In this document: positions 44,781 to 52,681 of the stretch, piece by piece
How the letters are laid out: every line of letters begins with the position of its first letter
Position numbering within the stretch: the first letter of the stretch is position 1
NCBI GenBank assembly: GCA_900772235.1
Contig: CAAGQX010000071.1
Span: 1 to 53,642, forward strand
Origin: Clostridia bacterium
Lineage (GTDB): Bacteria > Bacillota > Clostridia > TANB77 > CAG-508
Length of the DNA stretch: 53,642 nucleotides
Direction: 5' to 3'
Made by a program: the position numbers and the translations under genes
Notes under the pieces: generated by a model
Databases searched by the model: none
The model's input: the letters and a program-made list of their open reading frames with translations, nothing else
What the model was told of the DNA's origin: nothing

Positions 44781-46038
44781 TTATATGTTTTTTCTTTTCA
44801 TTGCTTCATCATAGAATTTTATTGCTGTCTCTGGGCTGTCTGTTCCTTCAGCATTTTTTACAGGTGCAAATTCATCTTCTCTTTTTACTCTTAAAATAAC
44901 CATATTGTCTAATTTTTCAAAAGCATCGAATATAAAACTTTCAAATTTATATGCATTTGGTCCTTCTGGTGTAATTATTTCTCCCTTTTCATTCATATAA
45001 CTTGCTTTTTTAAAAGCTACATGGTAAGGTAACTTGTTTGCTCCTATTTTTTCTATTCCTCTAATATTAAACATATTGCAATTTAAATGTGATTCTCCGA
45101 ATGCTAATTCTCCATTGCTATCTACCATTTTTGCCATTTCTTCACTAATTTCTGTATATTCTACAACACTTGGTCTGCCATTTTTTAAGCAAAATACTCC
45201 TACTTTTTCACTTGGATTTGCTTTTACAACAGATTTTCCTGCACTCATTGCATTTTTTTCTTTTGCAAGACCAATTAATATTTCATCTGTCATTCCTGCC
45301 AAAGGATTATCAACAGGTCCTATAAATACCCACTCTATATTTCTTGTTTTCATATCTTCTACAATGCCATTTTTAAACATAGATTCAAAAACTCCTCCGT
45401 GTCCATCTGCGGCTAGTTTTACTAGTCCTTCTTCATTTAGAAGAATTTTTCCTTCTGTACTTAGCATTGGTAGCTGTCCTTGTGTAAAGAATTTAATATC
45501 ATTTTTATTATAGTCAAAATAATTGTTTTTCTTAAAGAATTCTACTGTTTCTTTATTGTTTTCTTTACTTGTCATTATGTACCAAGGAATACTTACATTG
45601 TATTTTTTATTTGCATTTTTTAAAGTGTCACATAAAAGTTCAAAAATAGATTTTGCTTTTGGCGAAACACCTAATACAAATGTTCCTTTAGGTCCATTAT
45701 GTCCGAAGTCTTGTTCCTTGTCCTCCTGCCATTGTAACAATTGCAAGCTTTCCATTTCTTATTTCGTTTGCACCTTTTTCAAAATAAATATTTCTTTCCT
45801 TATCTTCTATTTTTGCTTTGTCTATATATGGAATAGGATCAATCTTTACATCCTCACTTTCCATAGTTTTTCCAACATTTTCATATAATTTTTCCATTTG
45901 TGCAAAATCAATTGTTTTGATTTCTTCTAACAATGTTTTTTTCTTCTGCTCATCGAGTTTATCATAATTTACAAGTAATTGTTCTTGTCCATATTTTTGT
46001 AAAGTTTCTTGTATTTTTCTTAAATTTTCTTCCAACAT
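44781..46038 (-). CDS. UDPGP-family UDP-N-acetylhexosamine pyrophosphorylase, read through one +1 CGG site
   Basis: A eukaryote-type UAP/UGP enzyme of 418 residues when joined. The frame from ATG 46038 reaches AIVTMAGGQGTRL, then meets CGG ACA TAA. Skipping C gives GHNGPKGTFVLG, completing the catalytic GQGTRLGxxxPKG loop. DGHGGVFESM near residue 210 and FIGPVDNPLAGM near 240 are typical substrate-binding motifs. The enzyme should make UDP-GlcNAc, UDP-GalNAc or UDP-glucose for the wall polymers. A hairpin with a U run precedes it. Confidence 0.87.
45703..45705 (-). other. +1 frameshift site CGG (CTT-C-GGA) in the UDP-sugar pyrophosphorylase gene
   Basis: Codon 112, in the middle of the nucleotide-binding loop. 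The zero frame ends two codons later (CGG ACA TAA). Skipping C gives GTRL-GHNGPKGTF. Confidence 0.95.
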
Positions 46039-46060
46039 TTTTCCTCCTTTATTAAAAAAG

Positions 46061-46105
46061 CGCTATATTTACGCGTGCAATATTTTGCTTGTCATAAATT
46101 TAGCG
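46061..46105 (-). promoter_or_regulatory. Hairpin with U run in the leader of the pyrophosphorylase gene
   Basis: On the minus strand CGCTAAATTTA pairs with TAAATATAGCG (one mismatch), with an inner GCAA/TTGC stem and CTTTTTT after it. It sits between a TATAAT element and the GGAGG site, so it is placed like a transcription attenuator. The regulator is unknown. Confidence 0.5.
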
Positions 46106-46192
46106 AATTATTTATATTGGTATATTATACTAATTTTCCAAAATAGTCAATATTATTGCACCTTATTTTATGCTTTTACATTAAGTTATAAA

Positions 46193-46250
46193 ATTAAAAG
46201 TGTGATTTTAGCTACATATAATGTAACTTTTTCATCACACTTTAATTAAT
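46193..46250. terminator. Inverted repeat downstream of the 46259-46783 gene
   Basis: AAAGTGTGAT pairs with ATCACACTTT across a 35-base AT-rich loop that can form its own small stem. It probably terminates the minus-strand unknown gene; the loop is longer than usual. Confidence 0.5.
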
Positions 46251-46258
46251 ACTAAACT

Positions 46259-46783
46259 TTATGCCGAGTGATAACCATCAAAAATCTCTTCTATTTTGTG
46301 CTCTCCTGAAGTATTAAACATTACATCGTGGTTATCTAGTATTTCCCTTATGTTTTCATTAAAATCACTAACTGTATAGCAGTCAATTATTTTAATATTT
46401 TTTTCTCCTAAAGTTTTATCATTTTTACTAATAAATTTACTTATATTATCATTTACAAAATTAATATATTTTTCGCTTCCGTATACAATAATATCTAAAT
46501 TATTCTTTTCTTCTGTTAATTCTGTTTTCAAAATTCTCTCAATACTTGATTTTCTTATATCAGTATCTTTCCAATTAATGTTTAAAATTTTTTCTTTTGA
46601 TTCATTATTTATTGTTATTTTTGATAAAACTTGTTTAATATTCTTTTCTAAATTACCTTCTAAAATAGTTATAATACTTTTTTCTTGTTCTAGTTCTTTA
46701 TTGATATAAGGAAGAATCATCATTGAAAAATGTATGCTGCTTATGTTAAAACCACATACTTTTCTAATTTTTAAATTCCCCAT
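46259..46783 (-). CDS. Hypothetical protein of 174 residues
   Basis: Not recognised. It starts MGNLKIRKVCGFNISSIHFS after an AGGGAGGG site. No signal or membrane helix is seen. The first 60 residues alternate strands and helices (HFSMMILPYINKELEQEKSI, then ITILEGNLE), and the C-terminus reads NTSGEHKIEEIFDGYHSA. The pattern is reminiscent of a small nucleotide- or redox-type fold, but that is not evidence of function. It is divergent from spoIIR; the region between them is 147 bases. Confidence 0.65.
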   Translation of the reverse strand: MGNLKIRKVCGFNISSIHFSMMILPYINKELEQEKSIITILEGNLEKNIKQVLSKITINNESKEKILNINWKDTDIRKSSIERILKTELTEEKNNLDIIVYGSEKYINFVNDNISKFISKNDKTLGEKNIKIIDCYTVSDFNENIREILDNHDVMFNTSGEHKIEEIFDGYHSA

Positions 46784-46930
46784 CAAATTCAACCCTCCCT
46801 AAGTTTCTACTGGTAAATTTTACCATTTATTTTTTATTTCGTCAACCTAAATCGTACTCTATAATTCGACAATTAAATTCAATGTATATTTTTAACATTT
46901 TTGCTAATAATTATTTTAGGTGGATGTTTT

Positions 46931-47566
46931 ATGAAAGTTTTTAAAAGATTTACAATTTTGTTTTTTTTATTATTTATATATGTAACAATTTGTGCAATAT
47001 CATATACCAATGCTGTTTGCAATGATATTTCTGATTCTATTTTTAGGCTTCATATTATTGCAAATAGTGATTCAGTAGAAGACCAAAACTTAAAATATAT
47101 TGTTCGAGATAAAGTTTTGGAATATATGAATACATTAAACACTAATGCAAAATCTAAAGAAGAAATAATGCAAATTGCAAAAGAGCATTTGGATGATTTT
47201 AAACAAATTGCACAGACTACTATTTATGAAAATGGTTTTAATTATGAAGTAAATGTTGAAATTGGAAATTTTGAATTTCCTGTAAAAACATACGGAGACA
47301 TAAGTTTTCCGGCAGGATATTATGATGCTTTAAGAATTAAAATTGGAAACAGTAGTGGTCAAAATTGGTGGTGCGTAATGTTTCCTCCGTTATGTTTTAT
47401 AGATGTTTCTTCCGGAATAGTCCCAGATTCTTCTAAAGAACTTTTAGAATCTGAACTTACAGAAGATGAATATGGATTAATTTCTGGATCAGAAAATGAA
47501 ACTAATGTAAAATTTAAAATTGTAGAAGTATTGCAAAACTTTAAGTTTAGTGGTATATTTATGTAA
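46931..47566 (+). CDS. spoIIR: Stage II sporulation protein R
   Basis: The forespore signalling protein that activates SpoIIGA and so sigma E in the mother cell. The 211-residue protein has an N-terminal signal helix (residues 5-25), then the family core NDISDSIFRLHIIANSDSVEDQNLK, VRDKVLEYM and the conserved GQNWWCVMFPPLCFID near residue 140. The ATG at 46931 after AGGTGG is chosen over an upstream codon at 46901. It is followed by a terminator. Confidence 0.93.
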   Translation: MKVFKRFTILFFLLFIYVTICAISYTNAVCNDISDSIFRLHIIANSDSVEDQNLKYIVRDKVLEYMNTLNTNAKSKEEIMQIAKEHLDDFKQIAQTTIYENGFNYEVNVEIGNFEFPVKTYGDISFPAGYYDALRIKIGNSSGQNWWCVMFPPLCFIDVSSGIVPDSSKELLESELTEDEYGLISGSENETNVKFKIVEVLQNFKFSGIFM

Positions 47567-47571
47567 AATAT

Positions 47572-47597
47572 AGAGTGTATTGTACACTCTTATTTTT
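47572..47597 (+). terminator. Terminator after spoIIR
   Basis: AGAGTGTA pairs with TACACTCT around TTG, followed by TATTTTT. Confidence 0.7.
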
Positions 47598-47621
47598 ATC
47601 ATCAATATTTTGGAGGAACTA

Positions 47622-48882
47622 ATGGAGAAGCTAGTTATAACAGGTGGTACGCCACTTAAAGGAGAAGTTACAATAATTGGAGCAAAAAATTCAGCAGTAG
47701 CTATTTTGCCTGCTACTTTACTTATAAATGGAGTTTGTACTATTAACAATATACCAAATATTTCTGATATCCAAAACTCTTGTGAAATATTGGAAAGGCT
47801 TGGTTCAAAAATAACTTGGAATGGTAAACACAGTTTAACTATAGATAATACTAATATTTCTTGTACTAATGCACCTATAGATTTAACTAGTAAGTTTAGA
47901 GCCTCTTATTATTTACTTGGAGCTATGCTTGGCAGATGTGGCTGTATAGAAGTTGGGCTACCTGGAGGATGTAATTTAGGTCCAAGACCTATAGACCAAC
48001 ACATAAAAGGTTTTGAAAGTTTAGGGGCAACTGTAGATTTATCTCAAGGAAAAGTTATGGCAAAAGCTAAAAAATTAGTTGGTACTACTGTTTATTTAGA
48101 TATTGTATCCGTTGGTGCAACAATTAATATTATGCTTGCAAGTGTTTTAGCTGAAGGAACTACAATTATTGAGAATGCTGCTAAAGAGCCTCATATTGTT
48201 GATGTTGCAAATTTTTTAAATTCTGCTGGTGCTAACATTATTGGGGCTGGAACTGATAGCATAAAAATTACAGGTGTAAAAGAATTAAAAAAAGACATTG
48301 CATATTCTGTTGTTCCCGACCAAATAGAAGCTGGTACATTTATGTTAGCAGCTATTGCAAGCAAAGGCGATTTAATTTTAAAAAATTGTATCCCTGAACA
48401 TTTAGATTGTTTAACATCAAAAATTTTGGAAATTGGTGGCAATGTGGAATACAATAACGACACTATTCACGTTTGGTATGATAAAAAAACCACCAAGGCT
48501 ACTATTACAACTCTTCCATATCCTGGATTTCCTACCGATCTGCAAGCACAAATTGGAGTTGTTTTAGCACTTTCAGAAGGTACAAGTATTATAAATGAAA
48601 GTATTTGGGATTCAAGATTTCAATATACTGCCGAATTAAATAAAATGGGTGCACAAATTACTGTGCAAGGAAAATCTGCAATTTTTCAGGGAGTAGACAA
48701 GTTGTATGGTGCAAATGTATTTGCTTCTGATTTGCGTGCTGGTGCAGCACTTATTATTGCTGGAATTGTTGCTTCTCGGCACTACAGAAATTTACAATGT
48801 GCACTACATAGATAGAGGCTACGAAAACATAGAAGATAAATTTAATAGTATTGGTGCTAAAATTATAAGAATTAAAGAATAA
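47622..48882 (+). CDS. murA: UDP-N-acetylglucosamine 1-carboxyvinyltransferase, read through one +1 CGG site
   Basis: The first committed step of peptidoglycan synthesis. The joined product is 419 residues, the normal MurA length. It has GAKNSAVAILPATLL near residue 20, the active-site loop GLPGGCNLGPRPIDQH with Cys117 and LAAIASKG near 250. The zero frame stops 12 codons after the CGG at 48777. Skipping C gives AGIVAS-GTTEIYNVHYIDRGYENIEDK, the conserved MurA C-terminus. Firmicutes often have two murA copies, so this one may not be the only copy. Confidence 0.93.
48777..48779 (+). other. +1 frameshift site CGG (TCT-C-GGC) in murA
   Basis: Codon 386. Skipping C gives VAS-GTTEIYNVHYIDRGYE, the invariant C-terminal MurA motif, and a stop at 48880-48882 directly before the next gene. 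Confidence 0.95.
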
Positions 48883-48895
48883 AGGATGATTACAA

Positions 48896-49690
48896 ATGCT
48901 AAAATGTTGTAGCTTATATAGCGGAAGCTCAGGAAATAGTTTTTTTATACAAAGTGAAAATACAAAAATTTTAATAGATGCAGGAGTTAGTTGTAAAAAG
49001 GTAGAACTTGCCTTACAAGAGCAATTTAATTTAAGTTTAGACGATATTGATGCTATTTTTGTTACTCACGAACATATAGATCATACAAAAGGCTTAAGTT
49101 TAATATCTTCTAAATATAATTTACCAATTTATGCAACTTCCGGCACTTGGAATGGCATAAATCAAAAACCTAATAAGATTTCGGAAGAAAATAAAAAAAT
49201 AATTACTCTAAATAAAAGTTTTAATTTTGGAGATTTAAGGATTTTTCCTTTTCCTACTCCACACGATGCACTAGAACCTTGTGGTTATAATATTTACAAT
49301 AATGGTTCTAAAATTTCAATTGCAACAGATTTAGGTCATATTGACGATACACTTTTAGATAATTTTAAAAATAGTTCTCTTTTGATGCTAGAATCTAATT
49401 ATGAACCAAATATTTTAAAGGTTTCTTCTTATCCTTACCAATTAAAAACTAGAATATCTAGTAAAAATGGTCATCTTTCAAATGGAGAAGCCGGTGAAAC
49501 TATTTCAAAATTAGCTGAATTCGGTTTAAAAAATGTTTTGTTAATTCATTTAAGTAAAGAAAATAATGTGCCTGAAATAGCTTATGAAACTGTTTTAGAG
49601 AAATTAAAAAATAATAATCAATCATTAGAAAATATTAATTTAAATATTGCTCCTAGAGATAATCCTAGTAAGATATTTAATATTTTATAA
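48896..49690 (+). CDS. YycJ/WalJ-type metallo-beta-lactamase-fold hydrolase
   Basis: A 264-residue MBL-fold protein with the metal motif THEHIDHTKG near residue 57 and the late ligands GYNIYNNGSKISIATDLGH and HLSNGEAG. It starts KCCSLYSGSSGNSFFIQSEN like YycJ. YycJ has 5'-exonuclease activity and has been linked to cell division and DNA repair. It starts 13 bases after murA. Confidence 0.88.
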   Translation: MLKCCSLYSGSSGNSFFIQSENTKILIDAGVSCKKVELALQEQFNLSLDDIDAIFVTHEHIDHTKGLSLISSKYNLPIYATSGTWNGINQKPNKISEENKKIITLNKSFNFGDLRIFPFPTPHDALEPCGYNIYNNGSKISIATDLGHIDDTLLDNFKNSSLLMLESNYEPNILKVSSYPYQLKTRISSKNGHLSNGEAGETISKLAEFGLKNVLLIHLSKENNVPEIAYETVLEKLKNNNQSLENINLNIAPRDNPSKIFNIL

Positions 49691-49749
49691 TATTTATATA
49701 CCATTTATTAAACTTTATTTACTAAATGGTATTTTTGTTATAACTTTAG

Positions 49750-49784
49750 AAAAAGAGCTGTTGCCCTAACAGCTCTTTTTTAGA
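49750..49784. terminator. Terminator after the YycJ-type gene
   Basis: AAAAAGAGCTGTT pairs with AACAGCTCTTTTTT around a five-base loop. A second, weaker hairpin (ATACCATTTA with TAAATGGTAT) at 49698-49735 precedes it. Confidence 0.85.
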
Positions 49785-49851
49785 CAAGAGTTAGAAACAA
49801 AAAAATTTTTTAGAAATAAAGGTTTAATAGAGTTAAATTTTTATAGGGGGC

Positions 49852-49933
49852 TGTAGGGGCAAGATTATATTTGTTTCATTAACACTAGGGCATTGTTTAA
49901 TAAAACTATCTTGTGGGATCCCCTACAAGATTA
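49852..49933. repeat. Inverted repeat element with GTAGGGG ends
   Basis: TGTAGGGGCAAGAT at the left and ATCTTG...CCCCTACA at the right form imperfect inverted ends about 80 bases apart, in the gene-free stretch 49691-50021. The TGTAGGGGC end also occurs at 33898, next to the palindromic repeat. No other feature was found in this gap. Confidence 0.5.
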
Positions 49934-50021
49934 AAAACTATTATTAAATAGAATAATTTCTATTTTTTGAGGTTAGAAAATAAATATTAATAATATAAAT
50001 TAGTATTTTATTTAATTTATA

Positions 50022-50141
50022 TTAAAATACTTTTTTATTTTCCATATTTAATTTTTTTAATATTTTTTTTACTTGGATTTTTATAAGAACTTGTCTGACA
50101 GTAAAAAAAATTAGAATAAATAATAAGAAATAAATTTTCAT
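50022..50141 (-). CDS. Small membrane protein of 39 residues
   Basis: A short frame beginning MKIYFLLFILIFFTVRQVLI with a GGAG site seven bases before the ATG. It has one membrane helix and a basic tail. No family is recognised. It may be a real small gene just downstream of spmB, or a chance frame in AT-rich sequence. Confidence 0.4.
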   Translation of the reverse strand: MKIYFLLFILIFFTVRQVLIKIQVKKILKKLNMENKKVF

Positions 50142-50221
50142 TTTATCTCCATTAGTTTGAAAAAAAAATTTTTTTGACACAAAAATAATACTACAATTTC
50201 CAGTATTTGTCAATTATTTTT

Positions 50222-50749
50222 TTACGACAAAATATTCCAAATTACGACAGATATAAGGATTCCAATAAAATCTCCTATTAAGGCTGCCCACAAAACAAAT
50301 CTAGTTTTCTTTATTTTTACTACACTCGTATACACCGCAATTGTATAAAGAGTTGTTTCTGTGGACCCCATTATAGTTGCCACAATTAATCCAATTTTAC
50401 TATCTACTCCATATGTTTTCATTATATCTGTTCCTATTGCAAGTGAGGCACTTCCTGAAATTGGTCTTAAAATTGCAAGAGGCATAATTTCTTTTGGAAA
50501 ACCTATAAAATTTGTTACTGGTGATATTATTTTTATAATTAAATCAATAATCCCTGAAGAGCGGAGTGCACCTATTGCAACAAATAATCCAATAAGTGTA
50601 GGAAAAATGCTAAAAACTATTTCTATACCTTCTTTTGCACCTTCTAAAAATATATCAAAGACTTGCTTTTTTTCTTTTAGTCCATACAATAAAATTATTA
50701 AAAAAATTAATGGAATTGCTAAATTCGAGCAATAATTAATTATTTTCAT
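50222..50749 (-). CDS. spmB: Spore maturation protein B
   Basis: A 175-residue membrane protein of the SpmB/nucleoside-gate family, needed for spore core dehydration. There are five or six helices, with FVAIGALRSSGIIDLI near residue 58 and PISGSASLAIGTDIMKTYG near 98. An upstream GTG at 50755 overlaps the end of spmA. The ATG at 50749 is used here, though both fit. It follows spmA directly. Confidence 0.88.
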   Translation of the reverse strand: MKIINYCSNLAIPLIFLIILLYGLKEKKQVFDIFLEGAKEGIEIVFSIFPTLIGLFVAIGALRSSGIIDLIIKIISPVTNFIGFPKEIMPLAILRPISGSASLAIGTDIMKTYGVDSKIGLIVATIMGSTETTLYTIAVYTSVVKIKKTRFVLWAALIGDFIGILISVVIWNILS

Positions 50750-50755
50750 ATGCAC

Positions 50756-51331
50756 CTACTTCTTTTTAATAAATATTTTTGCTGCAGTTAATGCACTAAA
50801 TGCTGCACAAATAGTTGCGCACCAAATAGGAACTAACATTTTTGTTGGATTTTCTGACCCTAAAGAATTTCTTATTGCAATAACAGTTGTAGGAATTATT
50901 TGTATTGATGCTGTATTTAATACAATTAATATTGCCATAGAATCAGATAATTCCTTTTTATTGTTATTTACTTTTTGCAAACTTTGCATTGCTTTTAGCC
51001 CTAAAGGAGTAGCTGCATTTCCAAGTCCCAATAAATTTGCAATTATATTCATAGATATTTGTTTATATGCTTCATCTGTTTCTTGAACATCTGGAAATAA
51101 TCTTTTTAAAATTGGCTTAAAAATTTTTATTAAAATATTTACTAAATTAGTTTTCATTGCAATTTTAATAATCCCACACCACAAACACATAGTGCCAAGT
51201 AAAGTTAAGCATAAATTTACTACACTTGTTGTAGATTCAAAAATAGAATTATTTGTTTGTGGTAATGTGCCAGTAATAATGGCATAAACAAATGAAATTA
51301 TTAAAAATATTGGCCAAATTTTATTTAACAT
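50756..51331 (-). CDS. spmA: Spore maturation protein A
   Basis: A 191-residue partner of SpmB, with helices around LNKIWPIFLIISFVYAI and the conserved NIIANLLGLGNAATPLGLKAM near residue 90. The frame extends to 51391, but ATG 51331 follows AGGAG. Both proteins should be in the mother-cell or outer spore membrane. Confidence 0.88.
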   Translation of the reverse strand: MLNKIWPIFLIISFVYAIITGTLPQTNNSIFESTTSVVNLCLTLLGTMCLWCGIIKIAMKTNLVNILIKIFKPILKRLFPDVQETDEAYKQISMNIIANLLGLGNAATPLGLKAMQSLQKVNNNKKELSDSMAILIVLNTASIQIIPTTVIAIRNSLGSENPTKMLVPIWCATICAAFSALTAAKIFIKKK

Positions 51332-51485
51332 ATTTCTCCTAAAAAATATTAAACCTTTAAATAAATATAAAATTAATATAATATTTTTCAAATTTTATAT
51401 TAATTTTTTAATGCATTTCTATTATTATTTATTTATGCTCATTTTTAATATTCATTACCAAAAAAAGGAAAATTTTCTTATTTTA

Positions 51486-51514
51486 TTGACCACTACTGTT
51501 TTTTATGGTATTAT
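51486..51514 (+). promoter_or_regulatory. Sigma-A promoter of the AbrB-type regulator gene
   Basis: TTGACC at 51486-51491, a 17-base spacer and TATTAT at 51509-51514. Confidence 0.7.
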
Positions 51515-51564
51515 ATGTTTACACTAAAGATGTGTCGAATTTTGTATTTTTTTAGGAGGTAATA

Positions 51565-51813
51565 ATGTTGAAATCTACAGGAATAATTAGAAGAGTTGAC
51601 GAACTAGGTAGGGTTGTTATCCCAATTGAATTAAGAAATAAATTTGGAATTACAGAAAAAGATCCAATGGAAATATATGTTGATGGTACATCAATTATAC
51701 TAAAAAAATTTGAACCAAACTGCATTTTCTGCAATAGTTCAAAGAAACTAATTGAATTTGAAGGAAAACAAATTTGTGAAAAATGTGCAAAAGCTATTGC
51801 AAATAAAAAATAA
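51565..51813 (+). CDS. AbrB/SpoVT-family transition-state regulator with C-terminal zinc-ribbon motif
   Basis: An 82-residue DNA-binding protein. The swapped-hairpin AbrB domain fills residues 1-47 (STGIIRRVDELGRVVIPIEL). The C-terminus adds CIFC...CEKC, two Cys pairs that can bind zinc, a form common in Clostridia. It starts after AGGAGGT. Genes near sporulation functions suggest a role in the switch to stationary phase. A strong hairpin covers its stop codon. Confidence 0.9.
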   Translation: MLKSTGIIRRVDELGRVVIPIELRNKFGITEKDPMEIYVDGTSIILKKFEPNCIFCNSSKKLIEFEGKQICEKCAKAIANKK

Positions 51814-51838
51814 ACCTCAAAAGGTTTATTTTTTATTT
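51805..51838. terminator. Bidirectional terminator overlapping the abrB-like stop
   Basis: AAAAAATAAACCT pairs with AGGTTTATTTTTT. It includes the TAA of the regulator gene and the end of rsmI on the other strand. Confidence 0.8.
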
Positions 51839-52656
51839 ATAAAGTACTGATAAATTTCATTTTTATTAGTATTTTTATTTTTTGCTATTTTTTTAATAAT
51901 TTCTTTTTTATCTAGTCCTTGTTTTTCATAATATTTATAAAGTTCGTCTAAAGTTAAATTTTCTAAAAACACTTCATTTTCATCTTTTTCTTGTGATTTT
52001 TCTACTATTAAAACAAACTCACCTTTTGGTTCTGAATAATTTTCCAGTATTTCAGATATATTTCCTCTAATAAATTCTTCGTGAATTTTTGTAATTTCTC
52101 TTGCTAAAACTATTTTTCTATCTCCTAATATTTCCTTCATTGTTTCTAATGTATTTATTAATTTATGTGGTGCTTCATAAAAAATTAATGTGCTATTTAT
52201 TTTTTTTATTTTTTCTAATTTTTCTTTTTTTTCTCTTTTATTTACTGGTAAAAATCCAATAAAATGAAATTCTGTTGTATCTAATCCTGAAGAAATAATT
52301 GCGTTAATTGCTGCACAAGCCCCTGGAATAGGTATTACTTGTATATTATTTTCTATTGCATTTTTAACCATTTCTTCTCCTGGGTCAGAAATTCCTGGAG
52401 TTCCTGCATCCGATACAATTGCTATATCTTTTCCTTCTTTTAATTTTTGTATTAAAATATCAGATTTCATTTTTTCGGTTTGTTTATAATAACTAATTAA
52501 TGGTTTTTTTATTTCCAAATGATTTAATAGTTTTAATGTATGTCTTGTATCTTCTGCAGCTATTAAATCTACCTCATTTAATATTTTTATTGCCCTTAAT
52601 GTTATATCATCTAAATTTCCTATTGGAGTTGCAACTAAATATAATTTTCTATTCAT
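51826..52656 (-). CDS. rsmI: 16S rRNA (cytidine(1402)-2'-O)-methyltransferase
   Basis: A 276-residue tetrapyrrole-methylase-fold enzyme. It has LYLVATPIGNLDDITLRAIK at the start, AAEDTRHTLKLLNHL near residue 34, IVSDAGTPGISDPG near 80 and GFLPVNKREKKEKL near 125. RsmI modifies C1402 in the ribosomal decoding centre together with RsmH. It lies 25 bases after the TrmN6-like gene. Decoding-site methylation affects frame maintenance in other bacteria. Confidence 0.93.
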   Translation of the reverse strand: MNRKLYLVATPIGNLDDITLRAIKILNEVDLIAAEDTRHTLKLLNHLEIKKPLISYYKQTEKMKSDILIQKLKEGKDIAIVSDAGTPGISDPGEEMVKNAIENNIQVIPIPGACAAINAIISSGLDTTEFHFIGFLPVNKREKKEKLEKIKKINSTLIFYEAPHKLINTLETMKEILGDRKIVLAREITKIHEEFIRGNISEILENYSEPKGEFVLIVEKSQEKDENEVFLENLTLDELYKYYEKQGLDKKEIIKKIAKNKNTNKNEIYQYFINKK

Positions 52657-52681
52657 AGAATTTACCTCTTCCTTTATTATT

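Noticed and set aside
46259..46270. A tenth CGG site at the end of the 46259-46783 gene
   Set aside because: The triplet is split as TCG GCA followed by TAA, so it is out of frame and the stop is normal.
1284..48779. Simple reassignment of CGG to another amino acid
   Set aside because: Reading CGG as any single amino acid leaves every downstream frame wrong. Only a one-base advance restores homology.
1221..48882. Treating the seven interrupted genes as ordinary pseudogenes
   Set aside because: All nine breaks are the same one-base event before glycine codons, no other damage is seen, and several genes are core functions.
1221..48882. Sequencing or assembly error as the cause of the extra C
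   Set aside because: Not excluded without reads, but the sites are not homopolymers, lie on both strands, and hit only the in-frame CGG position while about 70 other CGG triplets cause no break. A random error process would not know the reading frame.
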